Made by a program: the position numbers and the translations under genes
NCBI GenBank assembly: GCA_024644235.1
Contig: JAHELJ010000035.1
Coordinates: 1 to 40,137 of the forward strand
Reading direction: 5' to 3'
Source of the DNA: Lewinellaceae bacterium
GTDB lineage: Bacteria > Bacteroidota > Bacteroidia > Chitinophagales > Saprospiraceae
Length of the DNA: 40,137 nt
Notes under the pieces: generated by a model
The model's input: only the letters and a program-made list of their open reading frames with translations
Databases searched by the model: none
What the model was told of the DNA's origin: nothing
Shown here: positions 34,209-40,137 of the stretch, piece by piece
Position numbering within the stretch: position 1 is the stretch's first letter
Layout: the number at the start of each line of letters is the position of its first letter

Positions 34209-34544
34209 CTACTGGCGTTTCCCACGTAATTTAGCTTCTTTTCGGTCAATCTGCCTGGAATATTCATTTGCTTGTTTTGCCCTTTTGGCCAACTTCTTCG
34301 AGACCCCTTCTGATGCATAGCGATCAGGGTTCCATCCTAGTTTTGCATGGTTTTCTGTTACTAGGGTTTTCTGGTCTTTATGGTTGATAACCGGGAAATA
34401 CTGAATGTTTATGAGATCAAAAAGTTGAAGAAGCATAGGGGAGTCAGATAGTGCTGTAAGAAAAAGGGGTGCATCAGGATCAGTCTGAAGCCTGATCGCG
34501 CTCTTTTGGCTTACGATTGAAATCTCATAGGTTGAGGAGAACAA
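34209..34544 (-). CDS. Hypothetical small protein
   Basis: Not recognised. A 111-residue frame in an otherwise gene-free gap. The first ~65 residues are ordinary globular-looking sequence (LLQLFDLINIQYFPVINHKDQKT). The last ~45 are highly basic and helical (GWNPDRYASEGVSKKLAKRAKQANEYSRQIDRKEAKLRGKRQ, written here as two pieces: GWNPDRYASEGVSKKLAKR and AKQANEYSRQIDRKEAK), suggestive of nucleic-acid or ribosome binding. No membrane or signal segment is present. The frame starts 18 bp from the start of the divergent GMC gene, leaving almost no promoter for either; an internal ATG at 34436 would leave room. It could be a real gene or a chance frame. Confidence 0.45.
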   Translation of the reverse strand: MFSSTYEISIVSQKSAIRLQTDPDAPLFLTALSDSPMLLQLFDLINIQYFPVINHKDQKTLVTENHAKLGWNPDRYASEGVSKKLAKRAKQANEYSRQIDRKEAKLRGKRQ

Positions 34545-34562
34545 TTGTAAAGCTGTCTTTGG

Positions 34563-36275
34563 ATGAATCTTAACATACAGTCAGAACGGCAAAATACGTA
34601 TGATGCGATCGTTGTCGGATCAGGAATTAGTGGTGGCTGGGCAGCTAAGGAGCTTTGTGAAAAAGGCCTGAAGACCCTAGTACTGGAGCGAGGCAGAATG
34701 GTGCGGCATATAGCTGATTATCCCACCATGAATTGGGATCCCTGGGATCTGCCTTATGGAGACCGGTTGACTCCCAGGGAGATATCCGAGGTGTATCCAG
34801 TACAAAGCCGGACCGCTTACGCAGTTCGACAATCGACGAAGCATTTCTTTGTGAAAGACCGGGACTATCCATATATCCAAAAGAGGCCTTTTACCTGGAT
34901 GCGGGGGGATCAAGTCGGAGGCAAGTCCCTGATGTGGGCCCGGTGGGCATATCGTTGGAGTGACTATGATTTTTCGGCTCCCGCCCGGGATGGTGTTGGC
35001 ATCGATTGGCCTATCCGGTACCGTGATCTGGTGCCATGGTACGACTACGTAGAGTCTTATATCGGTGTGAGCGGTGAGAGAGATGGCATTCCTCAGACTC
35101 CTGATGGTAAGTTTCTGCCCCCCTGGGAAATGAATTGTATCGAGAAGCATGTGAAAGCGAAAATCGCCGAGCACTATTCTGATCGGATGCTGGCGATTGG
35201 CCGGAGTGCAAATATTACCAAGCCTCATGGCGGCCGCGGGGCCTGTATGGCTCGTAATCTCTGCGAACGCGGATGTCCCTATGGCGCCTATTTCAGCAGC
35301 AACGCAGTGACCTTACCTGCCGCCGAAGCGACCGGCAATATGACTCTACGACCACATTCAATTGTGCACACGATTATATATGATAAGGATAGGAAGAGAG
35401 CCTCGGGAGTCCGGATCGTTGATTCTCAGACGAAAGAGTCTATGGAATTCTATGGGAAGGTCATCTTCTTATGTGCCTCGGCTCTGGCATCGACTGCGAT
35501 ATTACTGCGATCAGTTAAGGAGTCGTTTCCTGATGGTCTGGGCAATACGAGTGGTGAATTAGGGCATAACGTGATGGACAATCACTTTCGGGTGGGAGCT
35601 TACGGACAGCACGATGGGTACACCGACCAGTATTATAAGGGCCGCCGGCCCGTAGGAGTATTGGTGCCCAGATTTCAAAATTTGGATGGAAAGACCCGTC
35701 GCAAAGACTACCTCCGGGGATTTGTACTATATGGCTTCGGGTCGCGCAGAGGTTATTGGAGGGATGAGCCGGACGCCTTCGCATTTGGTGCGGACTATAA
35801 AGATCGGCTGACAGTACCTGGTCCCTGGACCTTTAATTTCCTTGGTTTTGGAGAATGTCTGCCTAATCACGACAACCGCATCTATCTTGACTATGACCAG
35901 CTTGATCCCTGGGGACTACCAAAGCTGGTGATGGACGTAGCTCATGGGGAAAATGAGATGGCGATGCGAAAAGAAATGCAAATCGCCAGCGCCGAGATGC
36001 TTGAAGTGGCAGGATTCAAGAATATCACCACCTATGATGAGCCAAGCGAACCCGGGCTGAGTATTCATGAAATGGGATCGGCCCGTATGGGAAAGGATCC
36101 GAAGACGTCGGTGCTGAATCGTTGGAACCAGATGCATGATATCCCAAATGTTTTTGCCACCGATGGATCGGGTATGTGTTCCGATAGCTGGGGTAATCCC
36201 TCTCTCACTTTTATGGCAATGACCGTGAGAGCCTGCGACTATGCGGTTAAAGAACTAAACAAAAGGAATCTGTAA
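34563..36275 (+). CDS. GMC-family FAD oxidoreductase (glycoside/gluconate dehydrogenase-like)
   Basis: A 570-residue flavoprotein. The FAD motif YDAIVVGSGISGGWAAKEL is at about 13-31, with VLERG after it. GGKSLMWARWAYRW is the second GMC signature, and a Cys-rich loop (RGACMARNLCERGCPYGAY) follows. The C-terminal active-site region contains SIHEMGSARMG and DGSGMCSDSWGNPSLTFMA with the GMC His/Asn pair. This branch partners with gluconate-2-dehydrogenase subunit 3 proteins and oxidises sugars (2-keto or 3-keto products) in the periplasm, passing electrons to a cytochrome c. No cytochrome gene is adjacent. The start codon of the partner gene overlaps its stop by one base (TAATG), so the two are coupled. 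There is no signal of its own; export would ride on the partner. Confidence 0.9.
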   Translation: MNLNIQSERQNTYDAIVVGSGISGGWAAKELCEKGLKTLVLERGRMVRHIADYPTMNWDPWDLPYGDRLTPREISEVYPVQSRTAYAVRQSTKHFFVKDRDYPYIQKRPFTWMRGDQVGGKSLMWARWAYRWSDYDFSAPARDGVGIDWPIRYRDLVPWYDYVESYIGVSGERDGIPQTPDGKFLPPWEMNCIEKHVKAKIAEHYSDRMLAIGRSANITKPHGGRGACMARNLCERGCPYGAYFSSNAVTLPAAEATGNMTLRPHSIVHTIIYDKDRKRASGVRIVDSQTKESMEFYGKVIFLCASALASTAILLRSVKESFPDGLGNTSGELGHNVMDNHFRVGAYGQHDGYTDQYYKGRRPVGVLVPRFQNLDGKTRRKDYLRGFVLYGFGSRRGYWRDEPDAFAFGADYKDRLTVPGPWTFNFLGFGECLPNHDNRIYLDYDQLDPWGLPKLVMDVAHGENEMAMRKEMQIASAEMLEVAGFKNITTYDEPSEPGLSIHEMGSARMGKDPKTSVLNRWNQMHDIPNVFATDGSGMCSDSWGNPSLTFMAMTVRACDYAVKELNKRNL

Positions 36276-36847
36276 TGAAGGAGCCAATGGATAAGATCAA
36301 TCGTCGTGAAGCCCTTCAAAAAGCTTGTGAAATCATGGGGGGAGCACTAAGCACCTCTTTAGTCATGGGAGTGCTGGCAGGTTGCAAAGCAGATCCTGCC
36401 CTGGATTGGACGCCCGAGGCCCTCACTTCCCAAGAAGCTCTGATAGTCGCCGCGCTGGCGGAGCAGATATTGCCAGAGACGTCGACGCCGGGAGCAAGAC
36501 AGGTAGGGGTCGCACGATTTATCGATAGCATGGTGGCAGGATACTTGCCGGAAGCGGAACGCAACGCATTCATGGATGGCCTGGCGTCACTGGCCGAACG
36601 AAAGTTTAGCAGGAAGACACCTGAGGAGCAACTGGCGATGGTTACCGGGTTGGCAGAGGAAGCCCGACAGCAAATGCGGGATTCCGACTCAAAACCGTTC
36701 TTTTTACTTGCCAAGGAAATGACTGTGCTCGGCTTCTTTACCTCTGAAGTCGGGGCCACGCAGGTACTCAATTATGATCCAATACCGGGTGGCTTTCAGG
36801 GGTGCATGCCTTTGGACGAAGCAGGTGGCAAGACCTGGGCGACTTGA
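36275..36847 (+). CDS. Gluconate 2-dehydrogenase subunit 3-like protein (GMC partner)
   Basis: A 190-residue partner of the GMC enzyme. The N-terminus INRREALQKACEIMGGALSTS is a Tat-type signal that can carry the folded flavoprotein out of the cytoplasm, and LAGCK34-ish provides a possible lipidation Cys. After it comes the Gluconate_2-dh3 domain: LTSQEALIVAALAEQILPET, TPGARQVGVARFIDSM, RKFSRKTPEEQLAMV, MTVLGFFTSEVGATQVL and NYDPIPGGFQGCMPL, which ends nearly all family members. It is expected to act as maturation or electron-transfer scaffold for the upstream gene. It converges with the T9SS protease gene, with 141 bp between; nothing recognisable is in that gap. Confidence 0.88.
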   Translation: MKEPMDKINRREALQKACEIMGGALSTSLVMGVLAGCKADPALDWTPEALTSQEALIVAALAEQILPETSTPGARQVGVARFIDSMVAGYLPEAERNAFMDGLASLAERKFSRKTPEEQLAMVTGLAEEARQQMRDSDSKPFFLLAKEMTVLGFFTSEVGATQVLNYDPIPGGFQGCMPLDEAGGKTWAT

Positions 36848-36988
36848 TTCTCCTTCCAGTCTACCACCCCGCTCCGGGGAGTCCCATAGAGCCCTCAGTG
36901 ACTTATCAATACGAAATCAAGTGGTTTCAATGGTATGGGCTGAAGTATTCCGGAAGATCAATAGACTTTGTCAACGTTGCGCTATCTT

Positions 36989-39496
36989 CTAGTGCATGAT
37001 CAACTTTCGAGTCTGTGAATAAGCTACTCCATCAGATAACCTATAGAAATATACTCCGCCAGCCATCTTTTGGCCTCGCTCATTTCTTGCATTCCAAGCT
37101 ACTTGAAAGGTGCCGGCAGGTGTCAATTCCTGGACCAGGGTACGGACTTCATCGCCAAGTAAATTGTAAATCTTTAATGTGATGTAACTCGATTTCGGCA
37201 CATCAAATTGAATGATAGTCTCCGCGCTGAAGGGATTGGGAAAGTTTTGCTGCAGCGTAAAACCACCGGTATTTCCTGGAGAAACCTCGTCTATCGCTGT
37301 GGTCTCGCCGGCAATGTCAATGGTAACCTCTAAAGAGGCACCCACACTTCTCTCGTCATAATCTTTTACCTGAAATGTGATGTCAAACGTACCTGATTCT
37401 GAAGGCACACCGGTTACTACTCCAGTCTTTGAGTCCAGTTCCAATCCATCGGGTAAAACACCACCGATGATTTCATAATAGTAGACCGGTATTCCGCCAA
37501 GGGCAGTGAGTTTTAGATTGTAGTTCTCGTTCAAAGCTCCGTCGAAGGATTCATCTGATGTAAGTCTGAGAGAGCGGGTCACACCATTATCTCTAAGAGG
37601 GTATCCTACTGATTCCATAATCAGGATATCCAGTTTAGTCAGCATCTCCCGGCCATGGGGCATAATGGGTTCTTCCACTGCCCCTCCATAAACCGTGGAT
37701 TGACTCGAGGGATCAATAACATCATAGAGATGGGACAGGGACTCCGGAAACAATGGTACAATTGTATCCGGATAGTAGGCCGTAATCGCTGGACTGGTGA
37801 AACCGTTTGGTACCGGTATAATCGACTCATCAGGGAAAGGATTGTTTGGGTCCCGGCCTTGAGCCAGCAGGAATAGGGGGGAGTTTTCGAAGACCATGGC
37901 ATGACCAATTTCATGCTTGGCAAGGGTGTACATATCCGTACCAATAAGACCTTCTTGTGTCCAGTTTTCATAGGGACTCAGGACTTCCCATCCGGTGGGT
38001 TCTGTTTCAAATGCCTGCCCAAACACATTTAAATGAAGGCCTCCAACTCGGAAAATTGGCACCACCTCACCATTTCTTGTTTGAAGAAGTTCTCTGTTTG
38101 GAGCCCCGGTCGAGCATACACATGGCCCTGCATTTGTGTTTCCATAGGCAAAAAGATAATAGCCTTTATAGGCCACGGGATTCTCCAATATTTTTTCTTC
38201 AAATAAGTGATCCTGACCCCCGGCGATTAGAAAACTCTCACCCATTCCGATGCTATCGATATCATTTCCACCAACGTAGTACAGCCAATCTTCCGCTGCT
38301 TGCTTGATAACGGTCTGTGCTGCCTCGTCGAGCATAACCGGATGCCTGGCTTCGGAAAAATCAACGATGACCGGATAAGATAAAGGTCGATCAACATCTT
38401 GATCAATGACGGTCACGGGCACGATCGAGCGGGCCGGAATGCCATCCATATTGTATTGGAGGATCAGGTCGAAGGTCTCATTGTCGCCATTTTCATCCAT
38501 GTAGACGGAGAAGAGAAAGGAGAACAATTCATCAGGAGCAGTTATCGACATACTCTTGGTCGGACCATTCTTTGAGATCGTCGACGGTAAGCTAAATGAG
38601 GACCGTTCCTCAGCCGAAGATAAATTCACCGTCAGCGGATATTCCAATGCATCGTTTCCCATCAAAGAATATTTCATGGCCGGGTTGCGGACAGGACCTT
38701 CCCAGTCCACCAGGGTGATGCCAGAGGTGACATCCCGACCAAACAGGTCGATCACAGAGATGTTATTGGCATTTGGCAGTTGATCCAAGTACTCATCATA
38801 TAGGGATTGCACCACCTCCGGGGTGAGCGATCCATCATATACGCGCAGTTCGTCGTAAATCCCCTCAAACGCTTGCCCTCCACCCAGCGATCCCAGATGA
38901 AATACCTCATCAGCAGTTGCCGGTATATCAAATCCTACCGCTTCCTCACCCGCTTTCTTCCCATTGACATAGATCACTATCTTCTCCGTACTCCAGCTGA
39001 AGGTTAAGAAATACCAGGTATTCGCCCTCCAACCATCAGCCGAGGCGAAGGCTACCTTAATCGGTTTATTTTCAATTTGAGAGGTATTCACCGAAAATGC
39101 CAGTTGTTTCCCTTCGTCTACATGGAGTTCAAAATTTCGGGGTTCGTTGCCGAGCACCATGATCCGATAAAGTACCTCGCCTGGATCCCAATTGGGTTGC
39201 ACCCAAAGGGATAAGGTGCCTTCTGAGGTCTTTATATTGTCTTGAAGGGTATACTGCAGGATGGCTCCGGAATCAAATACAACCCCTTGCCCGGACACTC
39301 CTTTTGCAAAACTTAGACCCGAAGCTACCACGGGTGCATCATTTTCTTCCGAGTGGTAAGTGCTGTCGAACTTCGCTTCGAAAATGATCTGCTGGGCAGC
39401 CGCAGGCAGAGGATAGAATAGAAATGTTGCAAGTAGCAAACGACAGACCGCTATGGTACCGGTTCGAAATGATTCAGGGGTCATTTGGTTTTTCAT
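36989..39496 (-). CDS. T9SS-secreted LamG / zinc metalloprotease / Ig protein
   Basis: An 835-residue secreted protein. A signal peptide (RLLLATFLFYPLPAAAQ) covers residues ~19-35. LamG-like jellyroll: about 38-235 (EGTLSLWVQPNWDP, FEGIYDELRVYDGSL). A middle domain at ~245-380 has a Calx-beta-like look. The metalloprotease domain at ~380-635 has H528-E529-I-G-H532, a possible third ligand in SLSHLYD (His589), and an IMPHGREMLTKLDILIMESVGYP end as in secreted zincins. A putative-Ig (He_PIG) repeat covers ~640-730. The final ~85 residues (LQQNFPNPFSAETIIQF to SQTRKLIMH) are a type A T9SS sorting domain. It would be exported through the outer membrane and attached or released; the substrate is unknown. 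Confidence 0.88.
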   Translation of the reverse strand: MKNQMTPESFRTGTIAVCRLLLATFLFYPLPAAAQQIIFEAKFDSTYHSEENDAPVVASGLSFAKGVSGQGVVFDSGAILQYTLQDNIKTSEGTLSLWVQPNWDPGEVLYRIMVLGNEPRNFELHVDEGKQLAFSVNTSQIENKPIKVAFASADGWRANTWYFLTFSWSTEKIVIYVNGKKAGEEAVGFDIPATADEVFHLGSLGGGQAFEGIYDELRVYDGSLTPEVVQSLYDEYLDQLPNANNISVIDLFGRDVTSGITLVDWEGPVRNPAMKYSLMGNDALEYPLTVNLSSAEERSSFSLPSTISKNGPTKSMSITAPDELFSFLFSVYMDENGDNETFDLILQYNMDGIPARSIVPVTVIDQDVDRPLSYPVIVDFSEARHPVMLDEAAQTVIKQAAEDWLYYVGGNDIDSIGMGESFLIAGGQDHLFEEKILENPVAYKGYYLFAYGNTNAGPCVCSTGAPNRELLQTRNGEVVPIFRVGGLHLNVFGQAFETEPTGWEVLSPYENWTQEGLIGTDMYTLAKHEIGHAMVFENSPLFLLAQGRDPNNPFPDESIIPVPNGFTSPAITAYYPDTIVPLFPESLSHLYDVIDPSSQSTVYGGAVEEPIMPHGREMLTKLDILIMESVGYPLRDNGVTRSLRLTSDESFDGALNENYNLKLTALGGIPVYYYEIIGGVLPDGLELDSKTGVVTGVPSESGTFDITFQVKDYDERSVGASLEVTIDIAGETTAIDEVSPGNTGGFTLQQNFPNPFSAETIIQFDVPKSSYITLKIYNLLGDEVRTLVQELTPAGTFQVAWNARNERGQKMAGGVYFYRLSDGVAYSQTRKLIMH

Positions 39497-39660
39497 GTTT
39501 TCGACTTCCTTTTAGATAATTTCGGAAAAACAACTTTGTTGGATTGTCATTGATATCGCTTCCATCTCATTGCCGATTCAGAAGATAATGCTTTATCTCT
39601 AGCGGAGCTAAAACAACTCGATTTCTTGCCACCCGCCTGGAGCTGACCGAACAAGTAAGC

Positions 39661-39704
39661 GTCAGTAAGAATAGCTGACCTAAAGCGAGCGTCAGTATTC
39701 TGAC
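39661..39704. repeat. Paired GTCAG/CTGAC hairpins
   Basis: GTCAG and CTGAC pair across 39661-39679 with a 9-base loop, and again across 39691-39704 with the loop TATT. Across the whole, AGAATAGCTGAC and GTCAGTATTCT can also pair with one bulge, giving alternative folds. The sequence lies 165 bp upstream of the T9SS protease ATG. Confidence 0.4.
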
Positions 39705-39849
39705 TTTTCATCTGCTAAGGCGAAATGGTAAATAGTCAAAGTCCCCTTCCAGGGATTTAGGGTTTTATCGAATGCAAATACGGCTGAAGATTGGACCCTG
39801 TACTAGGTCTTCGCGAGCAATGCACTTTTTCTCATTCTTAATTTTTATG

Positions 39850-39889
39850 CCTGCCTGTCGGCAGACTGGCCTGCCGGTCGGCAGATTGG
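39850..39889. repeat. 20-bp tandem repeat of a CTGCC-N4-GGCAG hairpin, x2
   Basis: Two head-to-tail 20-bp units differ at two positions; each contains CTGCC, four bases (TGTC or GGTC) and GGCAG, so each unit can fold. A third partial unit (CGTGCC) follows. The style is that of REP-like intergenic elements. It encodes the PTGRPVCRQAG-type read-through peptide on the minus strand. Confidence 0.75.
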
Positions 39890-39987
39890 CGTGCCCAGAA
39901 ACACGAAGCGCTCCGTCGCTCGACTGAATTGATGAAGTTGGATCGTGTCTTCGTGGTTTTTCGGTCATGGACGTGGAACGGGGAATT

Positions 39988-40015
39988 GTTTAAAGTTGAG
40001 GGTTTAGAGTTTAAG
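39988..40015. repeat. Degenerate 7-bp tandem array, GTTNANN x4
   Basis: Four consecutive words: GTTTAAA, GTTGAGG, GTTTAGA, GTTTAAG. This is the same layout (constant triplet, variable remainder, 7-bp period) as the arrays at 24392-25826, with another word. Confidence 0.7.
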
Positions 40016-40080
40016 CGATGACCTTGCCTGAATATGATTGACACTTTTTAATAATTAATGTAAACATGATATTCCTTCTT

Positions 40081-40127
40081 GGATGACATTTGTCGAATTC
40101 CTTCTTCAAATTCGACTGGTGTCATCC
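40081..40127. repeat. Long two-part hairpin
   Basis: GGATGACA pairs with TGTCATCC (40081-40088 with 40120-40127) and GTCGAATT with AATTCGAC (40092-40099 with 40109-40116). A symmetric 3x3 internal loop (TTT/TGG) separates the two, around a 9-base apical loop. All 16 pairs are perfect. There is no T-run on either side in view, so a terminator is less likely than a repeat element or the end of a mobile element that continues outside the window. Confidence 0.65.
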
Positions 40128-40137
40128 TATGGGGCAA

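Larger units (their letters stand above)
39497..40137. other. Gene-free, repeat-rich intergenic region
   Basis: No plausible gene was found. It holds GTCAG/CTGAC hairpins (39661-39704), a 20-bp tandem hairpin repeat (39850-39889), a CACGAAG-word fragment read on the minus strand at about 39945-39960, a GTT-word array (39988-40015), and a long hairpin (40081-40127). Short ORFs in this part are read-through of the repeats (for example PTGRPVCRQAG and SKPSTLNN). The next gene to the right is outside the window. Confidence 0.7.

Noticed and set aside
36802-36999. Short plus-strand frame after the subunit-3 gene as a separate protein
   Set aside because: It overlaps the end of a well-supported gene in another frame, has no family-like sequence, and ends inside the converging T9SS gene.
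39765-40044. Two overlapping minus-strand ORFs at the right end as genes
   Set aside because: Their translations are read-through of repeats (PTGRPVCRQAG, SKPSTLNN) and show no domain-like sequence.

Overview
The window looks like a chromosomal segment of a Bacteroidota bacterium, most likely a free-living Saprospiria- or Cytophagia-type lineage. The evidence is a C-terminal type IX secretion (T9SS) sorting domain, a choice-of-anchor-B/LVIVD protein, many lipoproteins, a membrane-dehydrogenase/HEAT/cytochrome c fusion, FG-GAP and DUF3500 proteins, a Tat-exported Gfo/Idh/MocA oxidoreductase, and weak Shine-Dalgarno sequences. No phage, IS, CRISPR array, tRNA or rRNA was seen. The genus cannot be fixed from the sequence alone.

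Layout. At 1-1109 (minus) lies the 5' part of an iron-sulfur L-serine dehydratase. At 1.1-7.0 kb are an exported beta-helix lipoprotein, an LVIVD protein, a Tat-type Gfo/Idh/MocA oxidoreductase and a haloacetate-dehalogenase-type hydrolase. At 7.1-13.9 kb a tight minus-strand operon with two ATGA overlaps encodes a beta-propeller/HEAT/heme-c protein, an FG-GAP lipoprotein, a B1-type metallo-beta-lactamase with all six zinc ligands, and a serine beta-lactamase-like hydrolase. At 14.0-17.5 kb are a second serine hydrolase, an AhpD-like CxxC protein and a DUF3500 protein. At 17.6-20.2 kb an MBL-fold hydrolase, a membrane class III nucleotide cyclase and a DUF998 membrane protein form a compact signalling operon. 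At 20.3-24.4 kb tesA is divergent from ybbA-ybbP, the arrangement known from E. coli.

The most unusual part is 24.39-26.88 kb. Here an intact Stf0-type sulfotransferase and a frameshifted remnant of a second one lie among four different degenerate tandem arrays of 7-8 bp words (CGGNNNN, CCTNNTNA, NNNACGA, ACCANANN). One array runs into the sulfotransferase reading frame and encodes a heptapeptide-repeat tail. Another sits just before an acyltransferase that has no convincing ATG start. A fifth array (GTT words), a 20-bp tandem hairpin repeat and a long hairpin fill the gene-free right end (39.5-40.1 kb).

At 28.0-39.5 kb are an NTF2-like protein, a Na/Pi-cotransporter, a GH3 glycosidase, a DUF5005/4185-like propeller protein, a second NTF2-like protein, a small orphan ORF, a GMC oxidoreductase with its gluconate-2-dehydrogenase-subunit-3 partner, and a large T9SS-secreted LamG/metalloprotease protein. 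Taken together, the window encodes an envelope and secreted repertoire for oxidising and hydrolysing carbohydrates, esters, lactones or lactams. The physiological substrates are inferred, not shown by the sequence.
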